From Rhea pennata (Eukaryota > Chordata > Aves > Rheiformes > Rheidae): 64,000 nucleotides of DNA. Below are positions 13,533-28,500 of the stretch, piece by piece. The position numbers and the translations under genes are program-made. Each line of letters opens with the position of its first letter. The stretch's first letter is position 1. The stretch lies in assembly GCF_028389875.1 (NCBI RefSeq), contig NC_084664.1, forward strand, positions 113,715,466 to 113,779,465. Direction: 5' to 3'. The notes under the pieces were generated by a model. It worked only from the letters and a program-made list of their open reading frames with translations, did not search any database and was not told the DNA's origin.

Positions 13533-16500
13533 GTATGTATGTATGGAGCACAAAATTTCACTTCCAATTAAAAATCCAAGTGCATTTCCACATATTAGGC
13601 AATTTATTACATTTTCTCTTGAAATATGAATATGTTTGGCAGTGGGTTTCCTAGTATAACATATCAACATCTGCATATCAATGAACTGCAACTTTAGATT
13701 TTCACTTCCAAATAATTATGAAGTTTTGAAATTAGATTAAGAATTATCTAAGAAATTTGGAAAAAAAAAAGGAGAAGGTTAGAATAAAATGATTATTTTT
13801 CCATCGTGAAAGAGTATTAGCTGGGAGACTCAAAACACTGCTTTAAGTTGCTGATCTCTGAAAACTGAATCTGTAGGACACCCACCCTTGTTATGCCTTG
13901 ATTTCACTGGGCTTTCTTGTACATACCAGCATCTTTCCAGAATAAGTGCCAATGTACTGGGTTACCTGCAGTTCTTTTAATGAGCAAAGTCTAAAGGTGC
14001 TTTGAAGATGTGGCAGTAATTTCAGACCATCTAGCTGTTGGCAGCTGGGCAATCCAGTAATGAAGGAAGTTTCATTTGTGCAAGTCCAAGGTAGGGCACA
14101 TTGGAAAGAGCAGCTTGAAGTTGCCATACGCTGTGGTGACTAATTGTCTGTAGCCATAGCCACTTAGGCATGCTTGTGGATGGATCGAGCTCATGGTCTG
14201 CTTGTTGTGCAGTCACAGCCCTTAAAAGTTAAAGGCATGAGATGTGAGTCTCTGCTAAGGAAAAGACAGTGAATAGCACTGTGAGTATTATAACAGGACC
14301 CTGCAGCCTGCAGAATGATGTGGAGAAAAGCAAGCTAGCTTTAAATTAGCTTCCTTGAGTATAGCTCTAAGCGTAGCTTCAAAACCCTCCAAGAAGCAGG
14401 GTAAATACTCATGTGATTAGCATGCAGTGTGTTGTGTGCTGCCAGCAGCTGCAGTCCTTGCAGAATTGACATCACCTTTGGTCTTTTGCCAGTGAAAGAA
14501 AAGGAAATTGTAGAAATAGAAAGGGATAAATACTTATTTTAAAGGATTGAATCCAGTTTAGAGTGGGAACTCTTTGAGTTAGATGAAAATTTAACAAGGG
14601 AAACGAGAGGATGCGAAGGGTAGATAGAGTCACATAGATGCTCCTTTTTCATTATAAACAACAGAGATTGCAGTACATTGAAACATAATGTAAAGAACAG
14701 CAGTATGTATATAACTGATCAGATGTTTTCCCAAAGAATGTGTAACTGGCCACTGAAAGTAAGGTTTCAAGGAAAAGAACTATGCAGGATTCAAGAACTT
14801 CCCTTGATATATAAAGATAAAATTGTTTGTTATACGAGCTATAGTGATATAAATCTGTAGAGATCTGCTTACAACAGGTAAGGGTGTGATCATTCCAGGC
14901 TATAACCCAGCCGCTAAATGTCTGGGATTTAGAAGAATTTTCTTCAAGAGAGTTTTATTACATGGCTGTCATTCTGGGGCTTACTAGAAGAATCAAATCT
15001 CACTTGGCACCAGAAACAGTATATCAAGTTGGAGGGACCATTGCTCTGTATTTGCTTTGGCAAACCATTGTTCATGTACATGTAGACATAAAGGAATAAA
15101 GAAACTGTCCAAAAAATCTCTTTGGGAGAGGGAGTTTTACTCCCTCTTCTCAATCCACAGTTTTCAAGCTTCTTTCTCCATGAGCCTCTAGCACAGTTTT
15201 GTCCTTTCCACAAGCTCTGTTCTCATCTTGAGGCCCCTTAGTGTTGCTACGCTTAATCTGAAACCTACTTTTTGTTCTGGCTAGTTATTTGTGTGTGACT
15301 AGCATTTCTGTCATAGCATTACCAAGCAACATTTATCACGGGTGAGACCAAAAGGATTTCCTCACCCACTAAAATGCCAAAAGAATATAGGAACATGCGT
15401 AATGCACGTCCTGTTCACTGACCTTAAGACATCTTGGTGTCTGCGCCACCTAAATTCCAAGGAAGGAGGTATACATTGGAGAAGAGTCCTTTTCAGTCCA
15501 AAGTGACCCTTCAGAAACTCCAAGCAGCAAATTATCATGTCACGTATAAATATTGTCTTTTGCATCCTCCTGTTTGAGAGCTTTGTCTCCACCATGCCTG
15601 AAGCACTAACTTGCAGGGAAACCATGAGTTAGGCAAAACTCTGACTTAGTCAGAAGAAAACAACATCACAGTACCTAGTCAAATTATTGAGGTGCTTTTG
15701 CAAGTTAGGAAGGAATTAAGCCTTAATGGAAGAACAGAACACAAAATAAAATTTTATAATGCTCTTGAACTTTACCCTCTGCATCAAAGTTTGGCTTGTC
15801 TTTTTTTATTGTGATATTATGCTGAAAGAAGGAATTCTGCTGGCATCAGGGATTCTTTCAATCTCTTAGCTAAGTTTCCATTAAACTTGCCTCCTACACT
15901 TATGTTTATAAAGCCCAAAACTACTTTTAAAACTTTCATTTCCTACATGGTATTTAGATATCCTGTGTGATTTAAAATGTTAAAGCTACTAATCAGTGGA
16001 TTAAATATGGCAGGCAAAAAATAACTCAATGGGAGGCAAAATCAACATAGAACAAACCTCCAAATTGGTGGCAAAAACTGCATAGTAAGCTGGAGAAAGC
16101 TGAAACCAAAACATGAATTAAACATCAAGGTCATCAGGGAATTGAAAGTTGAGTTTACTAGTAGTTTACCTTCAGAAGAAATATTAAATTATTTTTTAAA
16201 ATCTTAATAAAGCAACCTTTAATTTTTACACATGCTTTCTTAAATTAAATGCAAAAAAACCTGAAATTACATTTTTGTGACACCAGCCAGCATCTGTTTA
16301 AAGTGAATGATCATTCTCTGACTCACTCCAATAAGGGAAGTTAACATGCTCTGAATTTGAATTTCTGATAGTTGTCTGACTCTGCTCAGTCTTTATTTTG
16401 AAGTTTTTTGACGAGTACCCACTGTGACTTTCATATACTTATTTTACCTGTCTCTCAGACAGTGTTTGCTTAAGCCAACATATGCTGGTGAGATGGGACT

Positions 16501-19500
16501 TTTTGCTCTTGCTTCTTGCCTGAGCCTCAGGAAGTGGGTCCAGTGCAGACACTTCTCACTGTTCTAGTCAGCAACTACTTAAAGTTTTTGCTTCGTTTGG
16601 AGGACCTTTAACAAATTTCCGTAGTGACCTTATCACTCATCGGAAAGTGAGACTTTTCTTCAAGACAGAGAACATATTTGCCCTGCAGATCACAGTGTAG
16701 AGATGTCTGACCCAGCTGAGAATGAAGATGAAGCTACCCAGAGCAAGCCTGAGGCACAGACAGTCATTGCTCTTTTCTTTTTTTCTTTTTTTTTTTTTCA
16801 ATAGTTGCAGACTTTTGTGAGCAGCAGAAACTTACTTTGACCGTGGCTGTCTTTACTCATTCTCCCCACAGTTCATCCTTTCCCCTAGTAGAGGGAGGGG
16901 GCTGAGGAAGGTAAATAAGCTGTGGCTTGCTTGGGGAGGGTATTTAGACAGGCAATCGAGTCATCCATGGTTTGTTTGACAACAGAGGCTAAGATCCTGC
17001 TCCTGTACAAAGCAAACATATATATTGGCTTGTCTGTGGGATGACAAAGCTGAGTTTTGCCTGCATCACTGCAAATCCTTGAGTTATCTCTGCCGTTAGC
17101 CTAGGCAGAGCTCTCAATTGCTGCAGCTGCTGGAGCCAGTGGTTTGGAGTTGGCTCTGGACTCTCTCCCGTACGCTTCACAGTGCAGCACTGGCTTGCTC
17201 TCTGAGGGGAGACAGAATTAAAATAAAGGTAATAGTTTGCCCAATAGAGCTAATTCTGCATTTCACTTCAGTTAATCTGCGTACGGCACTGACAGTTTAG
17301 TGTCAAATAGGCAAAAATCAGTACCTTCCGTATTTGAAAAAAGCCTTCTCCATCTAGCCTCTCTAAACCAGCATCTTCCAGGCCAGACCATACTGATTCA
17401 GGGCTGTTATCTGATTTCCAGTTACACAATAGAATTAAAATTTACTACTTTCTGTGAGAGACAAACTATTGAGGATAGAATGACCTTTTAAGAGTGATCA
17501 TTAGTGATCTTGCAGGCCAAGCATCCCCAGATATCACAGCCAATTGTAACTAGTACCAGTGAGACACCTCTTGGGGTGTTCTACACAAAAAGCATTCATA
17601 GCTGCAGAGCAGCTACAGTCTTTTTAAGGCATTTTTCAGAGTTTTGACAATGAAAATAGCATACTCTATTCTATCTGCAGTTCCTTTCAAATTCATCTCC
17701 TTGCCAGCATAGGCTACTGTGTATTGGCAGGATTTCTATTATTTTCATTTGCTTTAGACTTTTCCAGAGAACATTTTAATCCAAGTTACCAGTGCTAGAT
17801 TCTTTTTCAATCATGAAAAATTCTTGTTGTTACAGAACAGCACAAAAATCTCAGTTTTATAAGCTTCAGAGCTGAACAACAGACTGGCTCCATTTGAACT
17901 ATGAAAGGAAGAAACTGCATTTTGCTTAAATTAATATTAAGAAATATTCATTTGCACAACTGGAGAAGATAAGTGAATGTTACACTGAATCAGGATTAAC
18001 AGGATCTATAGTTGATGAGATACTGCCCATCAAGGCCAAGGTTCAGCACAAACACTTGGAGTAAGCCTGATTTTTAAATCCAGATGCTTTCCCTAGGTCC
18101 TCCATAAGTGCCTCAGATATGAACACCACAAGGAGCTACCTAGAGCTAATCAAAAAGAAAGGCCAAACATGGTCCCCATGCTCACTGCATGCAATACACA
18201 GATGTATATAGACCTCAGTGGAAAACTAAGTGAAGGACTACTGATCTGGGCTCCAACCTGGAAGAGAGTTTGGGCAAAAGCAGAGGCACAAAGCATTTCA
18301 AAAAGCATCTTTAATAGGCAGAAGGACCAGTGAAACATTAGTGTTATACTGAGAGGAAAATGTCCCTCCTAAGGCAGAGGGTATTGAGCAATGGTCCCCC
18401 TGAAAATGCAAAGTCAAAATTGTAGCCTGGATCTGGCATTTAGCAGGCCAGCTGCCATCATCTCAAATACAGAAATCTACCTCTGACTCTATTTTTATGA
18501 GCACAGTAAAACCTCTGTTTTGCTGACTTGTTAGCAGTAGGGAAAGGAGAAAGAAGGTAATTCACCAAAGGATGTCTGGTCACCTCAGAAAATCTTGGCA
18601 CTTTGGTATAACTCCACTCACCTCGGTATAGTTACACCAGCGATAATCTTGGCCTGCTGTTTTTTGTGTTGATATTTTGGAAGCATTAAAAACCTGTGGT
18701 ATATCTGTGGTACCTGTGGTCAGAAAAACAAGTTAAAAAAGAATCAAGAGGAGTCCTTGTTGGACCATGCCTTAAAGGTCTAGGGTGCTTATGGTTGCTT
18801 GTGGGTAGCAAAAGATCTTCTAAAATTCCATTTCAGGTAGAAAACAATTCCTTCCATGGCAGCAACTTCTTCAAGGTTATTTCCTGGCTGCAGATTGTCT
18901 CAGGGACAGAAGGAGTTTGTGGTAGCCACTGCCCCTACACTGGCCTACAGAACTGGCTTCACTAGCCAAAGACCTGGGAAACACCTTATTTCTTCTGTAT
19001 GAACAAGGCGGGCTGGCACCATGCCTCATGTAGGGTCAGCGCAGATCCATTCTGCTCCCAACATAGCCAAAGAGCTAAGTAATCTGGTGATGAGAAGACA
19101 TTTCTGGTCCTGGTTATGGTTTGAATGCAAAAGCATATCAAACTAGGTTTAACGTGGAAGCTGAAGGTTGCTTCTAGCCTTGCAAGCATTGCTTCAGCAA
19201 TACGTATTTTTATCTCTGTAAGGCACTCCAGGCTCTTATTTGTTGTGCTGTCTTTTTCCATTTCTGTATCAATGCCATCAAATCATCCAATTGTCTCAGT
19301 GACAACAAAATGGCTCAGACATTATCAAAATAAAGAGCACATCAGAGAAAGCCATAAATCTGCACTTGCTGAATGACTGTCCATTCAATCTTAATGAGTC
19401 AGAATGGTTTCTTGGAGTGCTGTGTGTGATTATCAAAATGTTTAAGAGTTGTTCAAAAGCATTTTAATAATTGCATCTTCGAACTGGTGTCTCAGACTAA

Positions 19501-22500
19501 AGTCTGATAGCTAGGAGGCAGTTTTTAATAATCTAAAGACTCAGAGTAAAAATATTGGCTCACTTTAAGGACAAATTTGCCTATAGCAAAATAAAAGCAA
19601 TTCTTCCACCTCACTTCTGGGCCTTGAGCAACGTCTATATTCATCATGCTGAGGTGTGTTTTTAGCATGGAGATATTGTTAAAAGAAAACGCCTTGGTTC
19701 AAGAGGAAAACTGTCAAAGAGGGTTCTCCTCATTTATGAGAGAGACTGTTCGTTAGCAAAAAAATGTTTGGTGAATGTTGGCATATTGAAGAGCTTTCTA
19801 GAAGAATGCCAGGTTATATAAGAGAGCATCTTTCTGACATTTCACAGAATAACAGTAGAGTTCAGTGGCAACCAAAGCAATTTTAAAGGTATTTTTGTTT
19901 GAACTTAGTGGTATTCTTTTGGTTTGCTTTAGCATTTTTAGCTTTTTTCATAATTTCACTTTTCTTCTTTCCTTAATGTACTGTTCTCTTTCTCCTAGTT
20001 GTAGAAAAAATGGACAATGTCACAGGTGGCCTGGAAACGTCCCACAGAAGATATACAGAAAAACTCACAGAGGTGGAGAGTGGTCTGAAGAAATTAGGTA
20101 ATCTACGTGCAAGCAAAGCCCTGTTGTATTATGCCTTTGAGGTATTATCCTGGCAGATAGGGACTGGGAATTTGTCTGCAAAATCTCTGACCGTGACAAG
20201 ATATAATATTTACATTCCTATTTCTCAAGTACTTAAAAATGGTTAAGACCATCTCTACTTAGTACAGTAAAGTGTTAAGTATACCTTAACATTTGCAGTT
20301 CCCACTGAAGTCACTCTGAAATCATTTATACTTTTATAATGGACACTTAAAAGTTGTCCTGGAGAGAGTCTTCTCTAAGATGACTCATGAGAGATGTAAA
20401 ATATAGCAGAAGTTGTAACACAAAAGAAGAGATTCTAAATCATATAAAAATCTGTCAGTCATCTTGATAATGTTTTAGCAATTAAAATGCAAAACTGAAA
20501 TCCATTTTAAGGGGTGCACAAATAATAGACTCTTAGCCCTGAGGCAAGTTGATAACTTCTACGAAATGTGCCCTAAAAATCTCCAAGAGTACAGGACACA
20601 AAGCTGTTACGAGCTCAGCTCTTTTAAGTATTATCACACTTCTAAATTTGCAGAAAATTAGAAAAAGATAATGTGTAAGGATTCTGCTTAATAGATAGAC
20701 ATTTCTGCCTTTCTTTCTCGTCTAGAAAGGAAGCAAAGCTATTTATTAGCAGTTTATGTATACATAAACTTACAGTTTGTATAATTAGCTTAATATAGAC
20801 ATAGATAAACACATATGTGCATTTGCTTCTTGAAATACATTTTGTTTAGCTTCATAGGCCATATATTGAGATATCCATTGCTTGGAAAAATTATAGCTTG
20901 CAATAATAGCTTGCAACTTGATCATAAATTTTTACATCTTTTTTCCTCCTCAAAAAGTAAATACATTCTGAAGTATTTACACACTGCATTTAGTTCTAAG
21001 ACATGGAATAATTCAGTGGCAGGTACTTGCAGTGATACATTTACAGAATAAATGTTACACCTGAAAGCATGTACAACATTTTGGAGTTTTATTGATCAAA
21101 TCACAACTTGGAGCACCTTTGATCCAGGTCATGCAGAAGCATTTTGTACACTATGGACTGGATAGCCTATAACTGGCAAGATGCTCAAGACCATCAGTTC
21201 CCATTTAAGTTGACTTGCCAAGGAAGAAGTTTAAATAGTTGTGGGGCAATGTATGTGAGAGGCATAAAGATAAGAGAGCTGTTGTAAAGTTGGAGGGATA
21301 GCCGCATGAGATAAATGAAAGACAAGCCTTTAGGGATTAGCTATGTCTGGACATGGCAGTTGTTAGAGCTGCATGAAGAACACAATATAATTTGAGCTAT
21401 AACTGAGATGTAAATGTAGATGCCAGAGTGAGATGAGTGACAGGGAGAGGAGCTGTGCTTTGGCAAGGTGTCCATTTGCAGAAGACTCCTTAAACATTCC
21501 AGACTGAACTCTCTCTCTCTCAAGCCACCATTTGCTGTTAGCCATCATGATTCATTCAAACATACCAAAAGAAAGCTCCATGCCAAACTGTACTCACTGC
21601 AGTTTATGAAGACCATCCTTCCCTCCCTTGGAATCATTTACATGGACTTAAGACTCTGTAATTGGTAAACATAGCTGGACTTAGATGAGGACAAGAATAT
21701 ATGAAGTGTGTAGCAGAGGGAAGTGACTGAGGTCAAGAAAGGGAATCTTCCCTAAAAGTGAGTTTTGACTACTCATTTCCTTGGTTTCTACGTCCTGGTT
21801 GGTGAGCTGGGCAGCCTCAGAAGCTTAATCACACTCAGAAAAGCTCCCAGAAGTATACTGTAGAGCAGTGTAAGCAAGAAGAGAGATGTTCCTCAAAGAT
21901 TAAAGGTTTTGCCTTGCTAAAACTTGGAACATGAGGAAGCAGTAAAAGATATGTCATAGAACGCACTAGTGGTATATTAGAGAGAGAAAAAAAAAGAAAT
22001 GCATCCTATCCTGTCATATCTGGAGTGGCCTGCTGGCAAAGCTTTTGTCTTTAGCCTGAATTGTTTTAAAATAGACATTAGAACTCTTCTAAAACTAAAA
22101 CAAAGATTTTTTAAAAATAGCTATATGTACTAAATCACAGTGAAAATATTTCACTGTGAGAATAAGGAAGAGAAAAATACGAACTGCTAAAATCTGCTTC
22201 TGAGCTTCCTTATAAAGCCACCTGTAGCTTCAAAACATAAACTTACTGTTACTTCTCTAATATTTCGAATTTTGCTTATCATTCAATTGTTGTTCAGGTT
22301 ACAAACAGTATTTGAAATCATATATTCATCATAATTTGTAACTGTCATTTTTCCCATATGTGACAATAGAACCACCATTCTGTTCTCCTTGGCAAGACAC
22401 AAGGTCTTAACCTATTTCTACTTTTATGGTTTATTGCTTTATGGTTTCTCTCTTCTGGAAGAGATAGTGTAGAAGTTCTACTGATAGAAAATTTTGACAG

Positions 22501-25500
22501 TCTAGCTGTATTAAAAATATACTGTGCTTGTTTGTATTGTGTTTTAAAAATGCATCCTAAAGCCTTTCAATTTTTTCCTGTCTAACAGATGACCAAGCTG
22601 GACAAAAAGCCATGAATACAAACACTGAACTGTCTAGCTTCAGATCTGATATTCTGTCTCTTCGTCAGCAGCTTCATGACATTGCAGAGAAAACAACTAG
22701 AAATAAAGATACACTGGAGAAGCTGCAAGAGTCTGGAAATGTATTAGATGATAGACAGAGCCAAATGAAAAGCATCTTAGATAGCAACTCTTTCATGATT
22801 ATCAGTGTCAATAAGACTCTTCAGGCATATACTGGCTATATCAACAATCTTCAACAGGACACAAGTAATATCCAAACAAATTTGCAAAACCAAGTGCATT
22901 CTCATAATGTGGTCATCATGAACCTGAACAATTTAAACCTGACACAAATACAGCAAAGAAATCTTATCAGTGTTCTGCAGAAGTCAATGGAAGATACAAG
23001 TTTGGCTATCCTAAGAATCAAAAATGACTTCCAAAATCTGCAGCAGGTTGTCCTTCAAGCCCGGAAAGACACTGATTGGCTTAAGGAGAAAGTACAAAAT
23101 TTACAGACTTTAGCAGCCAACAACTCAGCATTGGCAAAAGCTAACAACGATACGCTTGAAGACATGAACAATCAGCTCAGCTCCTTCAGTGGGCAAATGG
23201 AGAACATCACCACAATTGCCCAAGCGAACGAACAAAATCTAAAGGATCTCCAGGAACAGCATAAAGAATATGAAAATAGAACTTCTGCCAAATTCAACCA
23301 GCTGGAAGAGCGATTCCAGGTCTTTGAGACCGATGTAGTCAATATCATCAGCAACATCAGCTACACTGCCCATCATCTACGGACACTGACTGGCAATCTC
23401 AATGAGGTCAGGACAACTTGTACAGACACCTTAAGTAAACATTCAGATGAGCTGATTTTTATGAACAGCACACTAGCCAATATTCGCTTAGACTCTACAT
23501 CTCTCAAGATGCAGCAGGATTTGATGAGGTCAAGACTAGATGTTGAAGTTGCCAATTTGTCAGTAATTATGGAAGAAATGAAGCTAGTAGATTCCAAACA
23601 TGGCCAGCTCATCAAGAACTTCACTATCCTGCAAGGTATGCAAATTCCCTAACAATACCCTTACTGATCTATATTTAATTCCTGCTTGCAAGAACTTCTT
23701 TAATTCTGTGAAAGTTTTTTCCCAATGCATGTTGGTACAGAGTCCTGAGTTTTTCCATTATCTAATCTTAAGCTTTGGAAATGGAAATATAGCTTCAATT
23801 TTTCTGCCTTACTAATTTTCATACCCCTTCCTTACATACCTGGAATGGGAATGTTATGAAAGAAGGTTCTGACTTAGCAGAATTTTATTCCAGATGACTG
23901 ACTGGATCTGCTTTTGATTTAGTTTCTAAAATAAGCTAGTGAAGGTGTGGAACCTCAAGAAACCAATCTCTGCTAAGGAGGAAATGGCTAAAAAATATAA
24001 GTTGGCCCATTCCCAGGAAGGTCCGCCCTTACTGAAAAACAAGTTTCTATTTCACTTTAAGCCAGTTGTTAGCCTGCCAGAACACATCCTACTTTGCTTG
24101 GGTTTTAATCCTTGGATATTTTATTTTCTCCAGAAATAAATAACATCAAGTTTAGGGGGCTTTTCCCAGCCAAGTATTCTTCTAAATGAACACTCATATT
24201 GCCAACCTGATGTGAACCAGTCACGCCTACAACTCTAATGACAAATGTAAATCCTTTTCTCCAAATAGAATAGGGCTGAATTAGAGCCCAGATTATACAT
24301 CAATAACCTTAACCTTTCTCATTTCAACCAGGCCTGAATGACTTCAGAGTAGGAACTTATCTTTGCTGTAGAGTCAGGATAAAAAGAAGACATTGGCAAT
24401 TGGCCCATCCATGATCAGAATCCAAAATTATTTTGTTGTTTATATATGAAAAGCTGTTACAATATTCCCATTTCCTATCGTATGTATTGTTCTCATTATA
24501 ACCAGCAAATTAGCAGATAATACTACTGGTCTTTCTTCATGGCTGGCCTACTGCTCACTATCCATCCTTTTTTCTCCTTTGACAACCGAATATTGACAGA
24601 GCAACAGAACAGCAGCAGTCCTGTAGTCTAAGAGAGGAGAAGGAGGGCTAGAAAGAAAAAGGAGCGTAGCAGAATAAGAGAATGAAAGTGTCAAAATGTA
24701 GTACTGCATTTATTTACTACGTAAACAACACAGTATGTCTTGTAGGGACTGACACCTCAACTGATCACCTGTGGCATTACGTGACTGTCCAGTTCACATG
24801 ATAAGATGCATCAGAAGTTTTTCTTCTGTATCTTGTACTTCAGGGAGGCTCAGGAAAGAGCAGTGCTATATAATGTCTGAAAAGCAGCTGCACATTTGCA
24901 AGAATTGTTGGTCAGATATTCAAGGTGCTGAATATCCAGTGTGGCTGGTCTGAGGTAGATTAAACAAGGACCCCAGGTGGTTTTCTGTTTTGTATTCTGC
25001 TCTTACTTTGAATAAATTTTGAATGTTTATACTCTTTCAGGTCCTCCTGGTCCAAGGGGACCTAAAGGTGACAGAGGACCTGCAGGTCCTCTCGGCCCCG
25101 CTGGTCTAAAAGGACAAAAAGGAGAGAAGGGAGAGCCAGGACCTCCAGGACCTGCAGGTGAAAAGGGCCCACCTGGGCCAGCTGGGCCACCAGGAGAAAA
25201 AGGAGGGAAAGGTTCGAGAGGATCACCTGGCTCCAAAGGTCAGAGAGGCTCTCCTGGTAAGACAGGTCTGCCAGGACCAAGTGGAGACCCAGGGCCACCT
25301 GGGCCACAAGGCAAAGATGGTCCTCCGGGGCCACAAGGCCCACCAGGATTTCAAGGACTGCAAGGAACTGTGGGAGAACCAGGCGTGCCAGGACCTCGAG
25401 GATTGCCTGGGCTACCTGGAGTCCCTGGGCTCCCTGGTCCAAAAGGCCCACCTGGCCCACCAGGGCCCCCAGGTCCAGGAATGCCAATGGCACTACAAAG

Positions 25501-28500
25501 TGAACCTACATCAGTGCCCGAGGCTAATGGTAAGCTATCTAAACGCTGCATGGATTCTGTTACAGAAATAGAAATCTACCTAGCAGAGAGTGCCCACCAG
25601 TGAGATACTGGTTTATAGTTACCTCTGTTACATGAGTCTCCACTTAATCTCTGCGATTCATAAGGAGCACTCTCAAGTGAAGCTATACCTGTTGGTTTTC
25701 CCTCTGATGCTCTGAAATTGATTTTAGTTAATATTTACAGCTAAAGAGAAGGCAGCATGAGTAATAAATAATCCCCTCAATCATGCAGTTTAGCCTTGGT
25801 TTCATACTCTGAGTCAGGGTCCCGAGAAGCACATTCCCACACTATCTCTAAGTATATCCTCCACTTAGTTTTAGCCCCATGCGGAAAGATACTGCTGGCT
25901 CTTTGATTTATCAGTAATTAGTTTAACACAAAAATTTCACATCACAGGTTGTTCTCCTCGTTGGAAGAATTATACAGAGAAGTGTTACTACTTTTCAATC
26001 GAAAGAGAAATTTTTGAAGAGGCAAAGTTATTCTGTGAAGAGAAGGCATCACGCTTGGTTATCATAAACAACAAAGAGGAACAGGTAACTTCTCTTTCCA
26101 CTTTTCAAGGAGAGACTCTTAGGCAATTCTGTATGTGGAAGGTACAGGGCAAGTGGGAAGCTGAGAACATCACGGATTTATATGTAGGGAAGCAGACACA
26201 GTAATGGACTCCAGTTAGCATTTTCTCCACCCTCTGACTGATCAGCAGTTAGTCCGTGTGCAGTGTGAGCAGAGCTGCTGCTGATGGGTATGGAGCACCC
26301 AGGAAAGCTGGTGAGAATTGAAGCAGTTTTGAACCCTTGAAGATGGAGTCTGCTGTACCTTGCATATTATTGAAATATATTTTGATAACGTTGAAAATAA
26401 TTTATTTTTAAATTGTCTCTTGTAAAACACACAGCCTAAGACTACTGTGACCCACAAATGTTTTTATCTAGCTATAAATCTAGCTATACATTAACCACTG
26501 TTCAAGATAATTATTGGTGATTATGTAGCAGTGTGAACATCAAGATAAAACTGCTTACTCTTTGCTGTTTTTTTTTCCATATGTATCTATATGAGGTTGC
26601 CTGTGGCTTTATATCAAGCTCATTTTCATGACTAGCTCTCTCTGCCTTGCATGCAAACAGTGCTATGGATTCCGGTGTGAGTAAGGGGTTGCAAGCTAAC
26701 TCATGAAATGCATCTTCAGCTTAGAAAAAATCTCTTTAGCCCTTCCTGCTCTGATAACAAGGATGCTCATGAAGCAAGAGTAGCTCATTAGCGCTGAAGC
26801 GGATCATGTTTGTTTGTTATGGACTGAGATCTTTCTTTCACAGCAATGGCTAAAAAGGCAGATTCTTGGGAAAGGCAGCTTCTGGATTGGGCTTACAGAT
26901 TCAGAGAAGGAAAATGAATGGAGATGGCTGGATGGATCCTTACCAGTTTACACGTACGTAAAAAAAGAACAACGGTGTTTATTCTCTGCAGATGCTACTG
27001 TTCTTACTGCCACTTCTCAAAGCAGCATCTAGAAATTATCCAGTGAATCCAGAGGTTTGCAGATGCCAGTGAAATAATACTTTACTTAGGGTAGCACTGA
27101 ACTGTTTTTTTCTCTCTCCCGTCACAATACACAAGACTTTTATTTCCTCACCAGAAGGAAAACTGAAAATTGAATGAAAGAGTCGCATAACTACACAGTA
27201 TTCTTGCCAGAATATTTGCTCCTGACTTTTATTACAAAGTGGAGATGGGAAGCACAGACAGTTTTTTTCTGTCTTGCTTTGAATTTTCCTCATTTGCATT
27301 ACAACTGGCTATAAATAGAGTGCTCATTCTGATAAAAAATGACCAGCCTTTAGATAAAGCCCAAATCCAAGTGGAAAGCATTAAATATAAGGAAAATGCA
27401 TGAAACCATGATGTCTAAGCTTTGGCCAGCTGAGAGCTGAATTGGCAGCTCTCCAGGAATCGCAGGGCTACACCTAATTAGTCCTAAATGGAACAGATTG
27501 CAACCACCCAAACTTTTAATACGAGGAGTGGACTAAAGAGTTTATAGAACTGAGCATGCTGCGCTCCAGAAAAACATGCTACACTCAGTCAGATGTTACG
27601 AAATGATTAGCTGTGATCTCATTGGTGTTCATTTTGATGAGAAACATGGAAAAAGTCAGATGTGTTTCAAATGAGCCATAATATTTTTCCCTTTTCCTCC
27701 CTCCCTCCCTTCATCTCTCTCTCTCTCTTTATAGCAGCCCTGGGACTGACTCCCACTTCAGCCACTACTTTCAATAGCTTTCCCCTACACTATGGTTTTA
27801 GGTGTTAGGCAGTAACTTCAGAACTGTCAGTTACTGATTTTCAAAGTATTTAATTTTTTTCTGGAAAGCTGTGTGTCTTCCCAGGTGCCTAGTGAAATCC
27901 TTTGACAGGCAGGCATGTTTTTTAGCTGAGTATGGACCGTATCAGCCAGCAATCACAAGCTCTATTCAACCACCTGTTTCTTCAAGAAAATGGAGCTTTT
28001 AAGTCTCGATGTTGGAAGCATTTCTCACTTATTAAACAAAAACAGGATGAGGAAACATTTGCTGTGAGGTCTTTACACGCTGCCTTAAATTACACCAGCA
28101 AGGCTTTTTGATCTCAAAAGATCTGTGTACGTAGACTTTGTTAATTAAGTGTTAGCCTGAAAATTCACTTCCCATCCAAACACGGGCCTGTAAAACAGGT
28201 AAACCTCTGCTGTGCCTCCAGAGGGGCCCGTGTCGGTGCGGCCAGAGCCCTGAGTGCCTCCACGGATCCCTCTTCCTAGTACCATCTGCTGGCAGGAATG
28301 AAGGGAGCAGACTTGCAGGTTCAGAGCAATGCACATGGAGCACTATATGTGCATGTACATTCAGAAACTAAAATAAAGTTCACCGGTCTAAATTTAGGTC
28401 TTTGAGTTTGGCAGCCTGGGGCTGAATAGATTCCCTTCCCTGTAATACATCTGTTTTCCATTTTCTGCAAGAGTCATGTATTGTTTGTTTCGACGTGTAT

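Noticed and set aside
25027..25571. Long open frames opposite or offset to the collagen exon
   Set aside because: Shadow frames caused by the Gly-X-Y codon bias.
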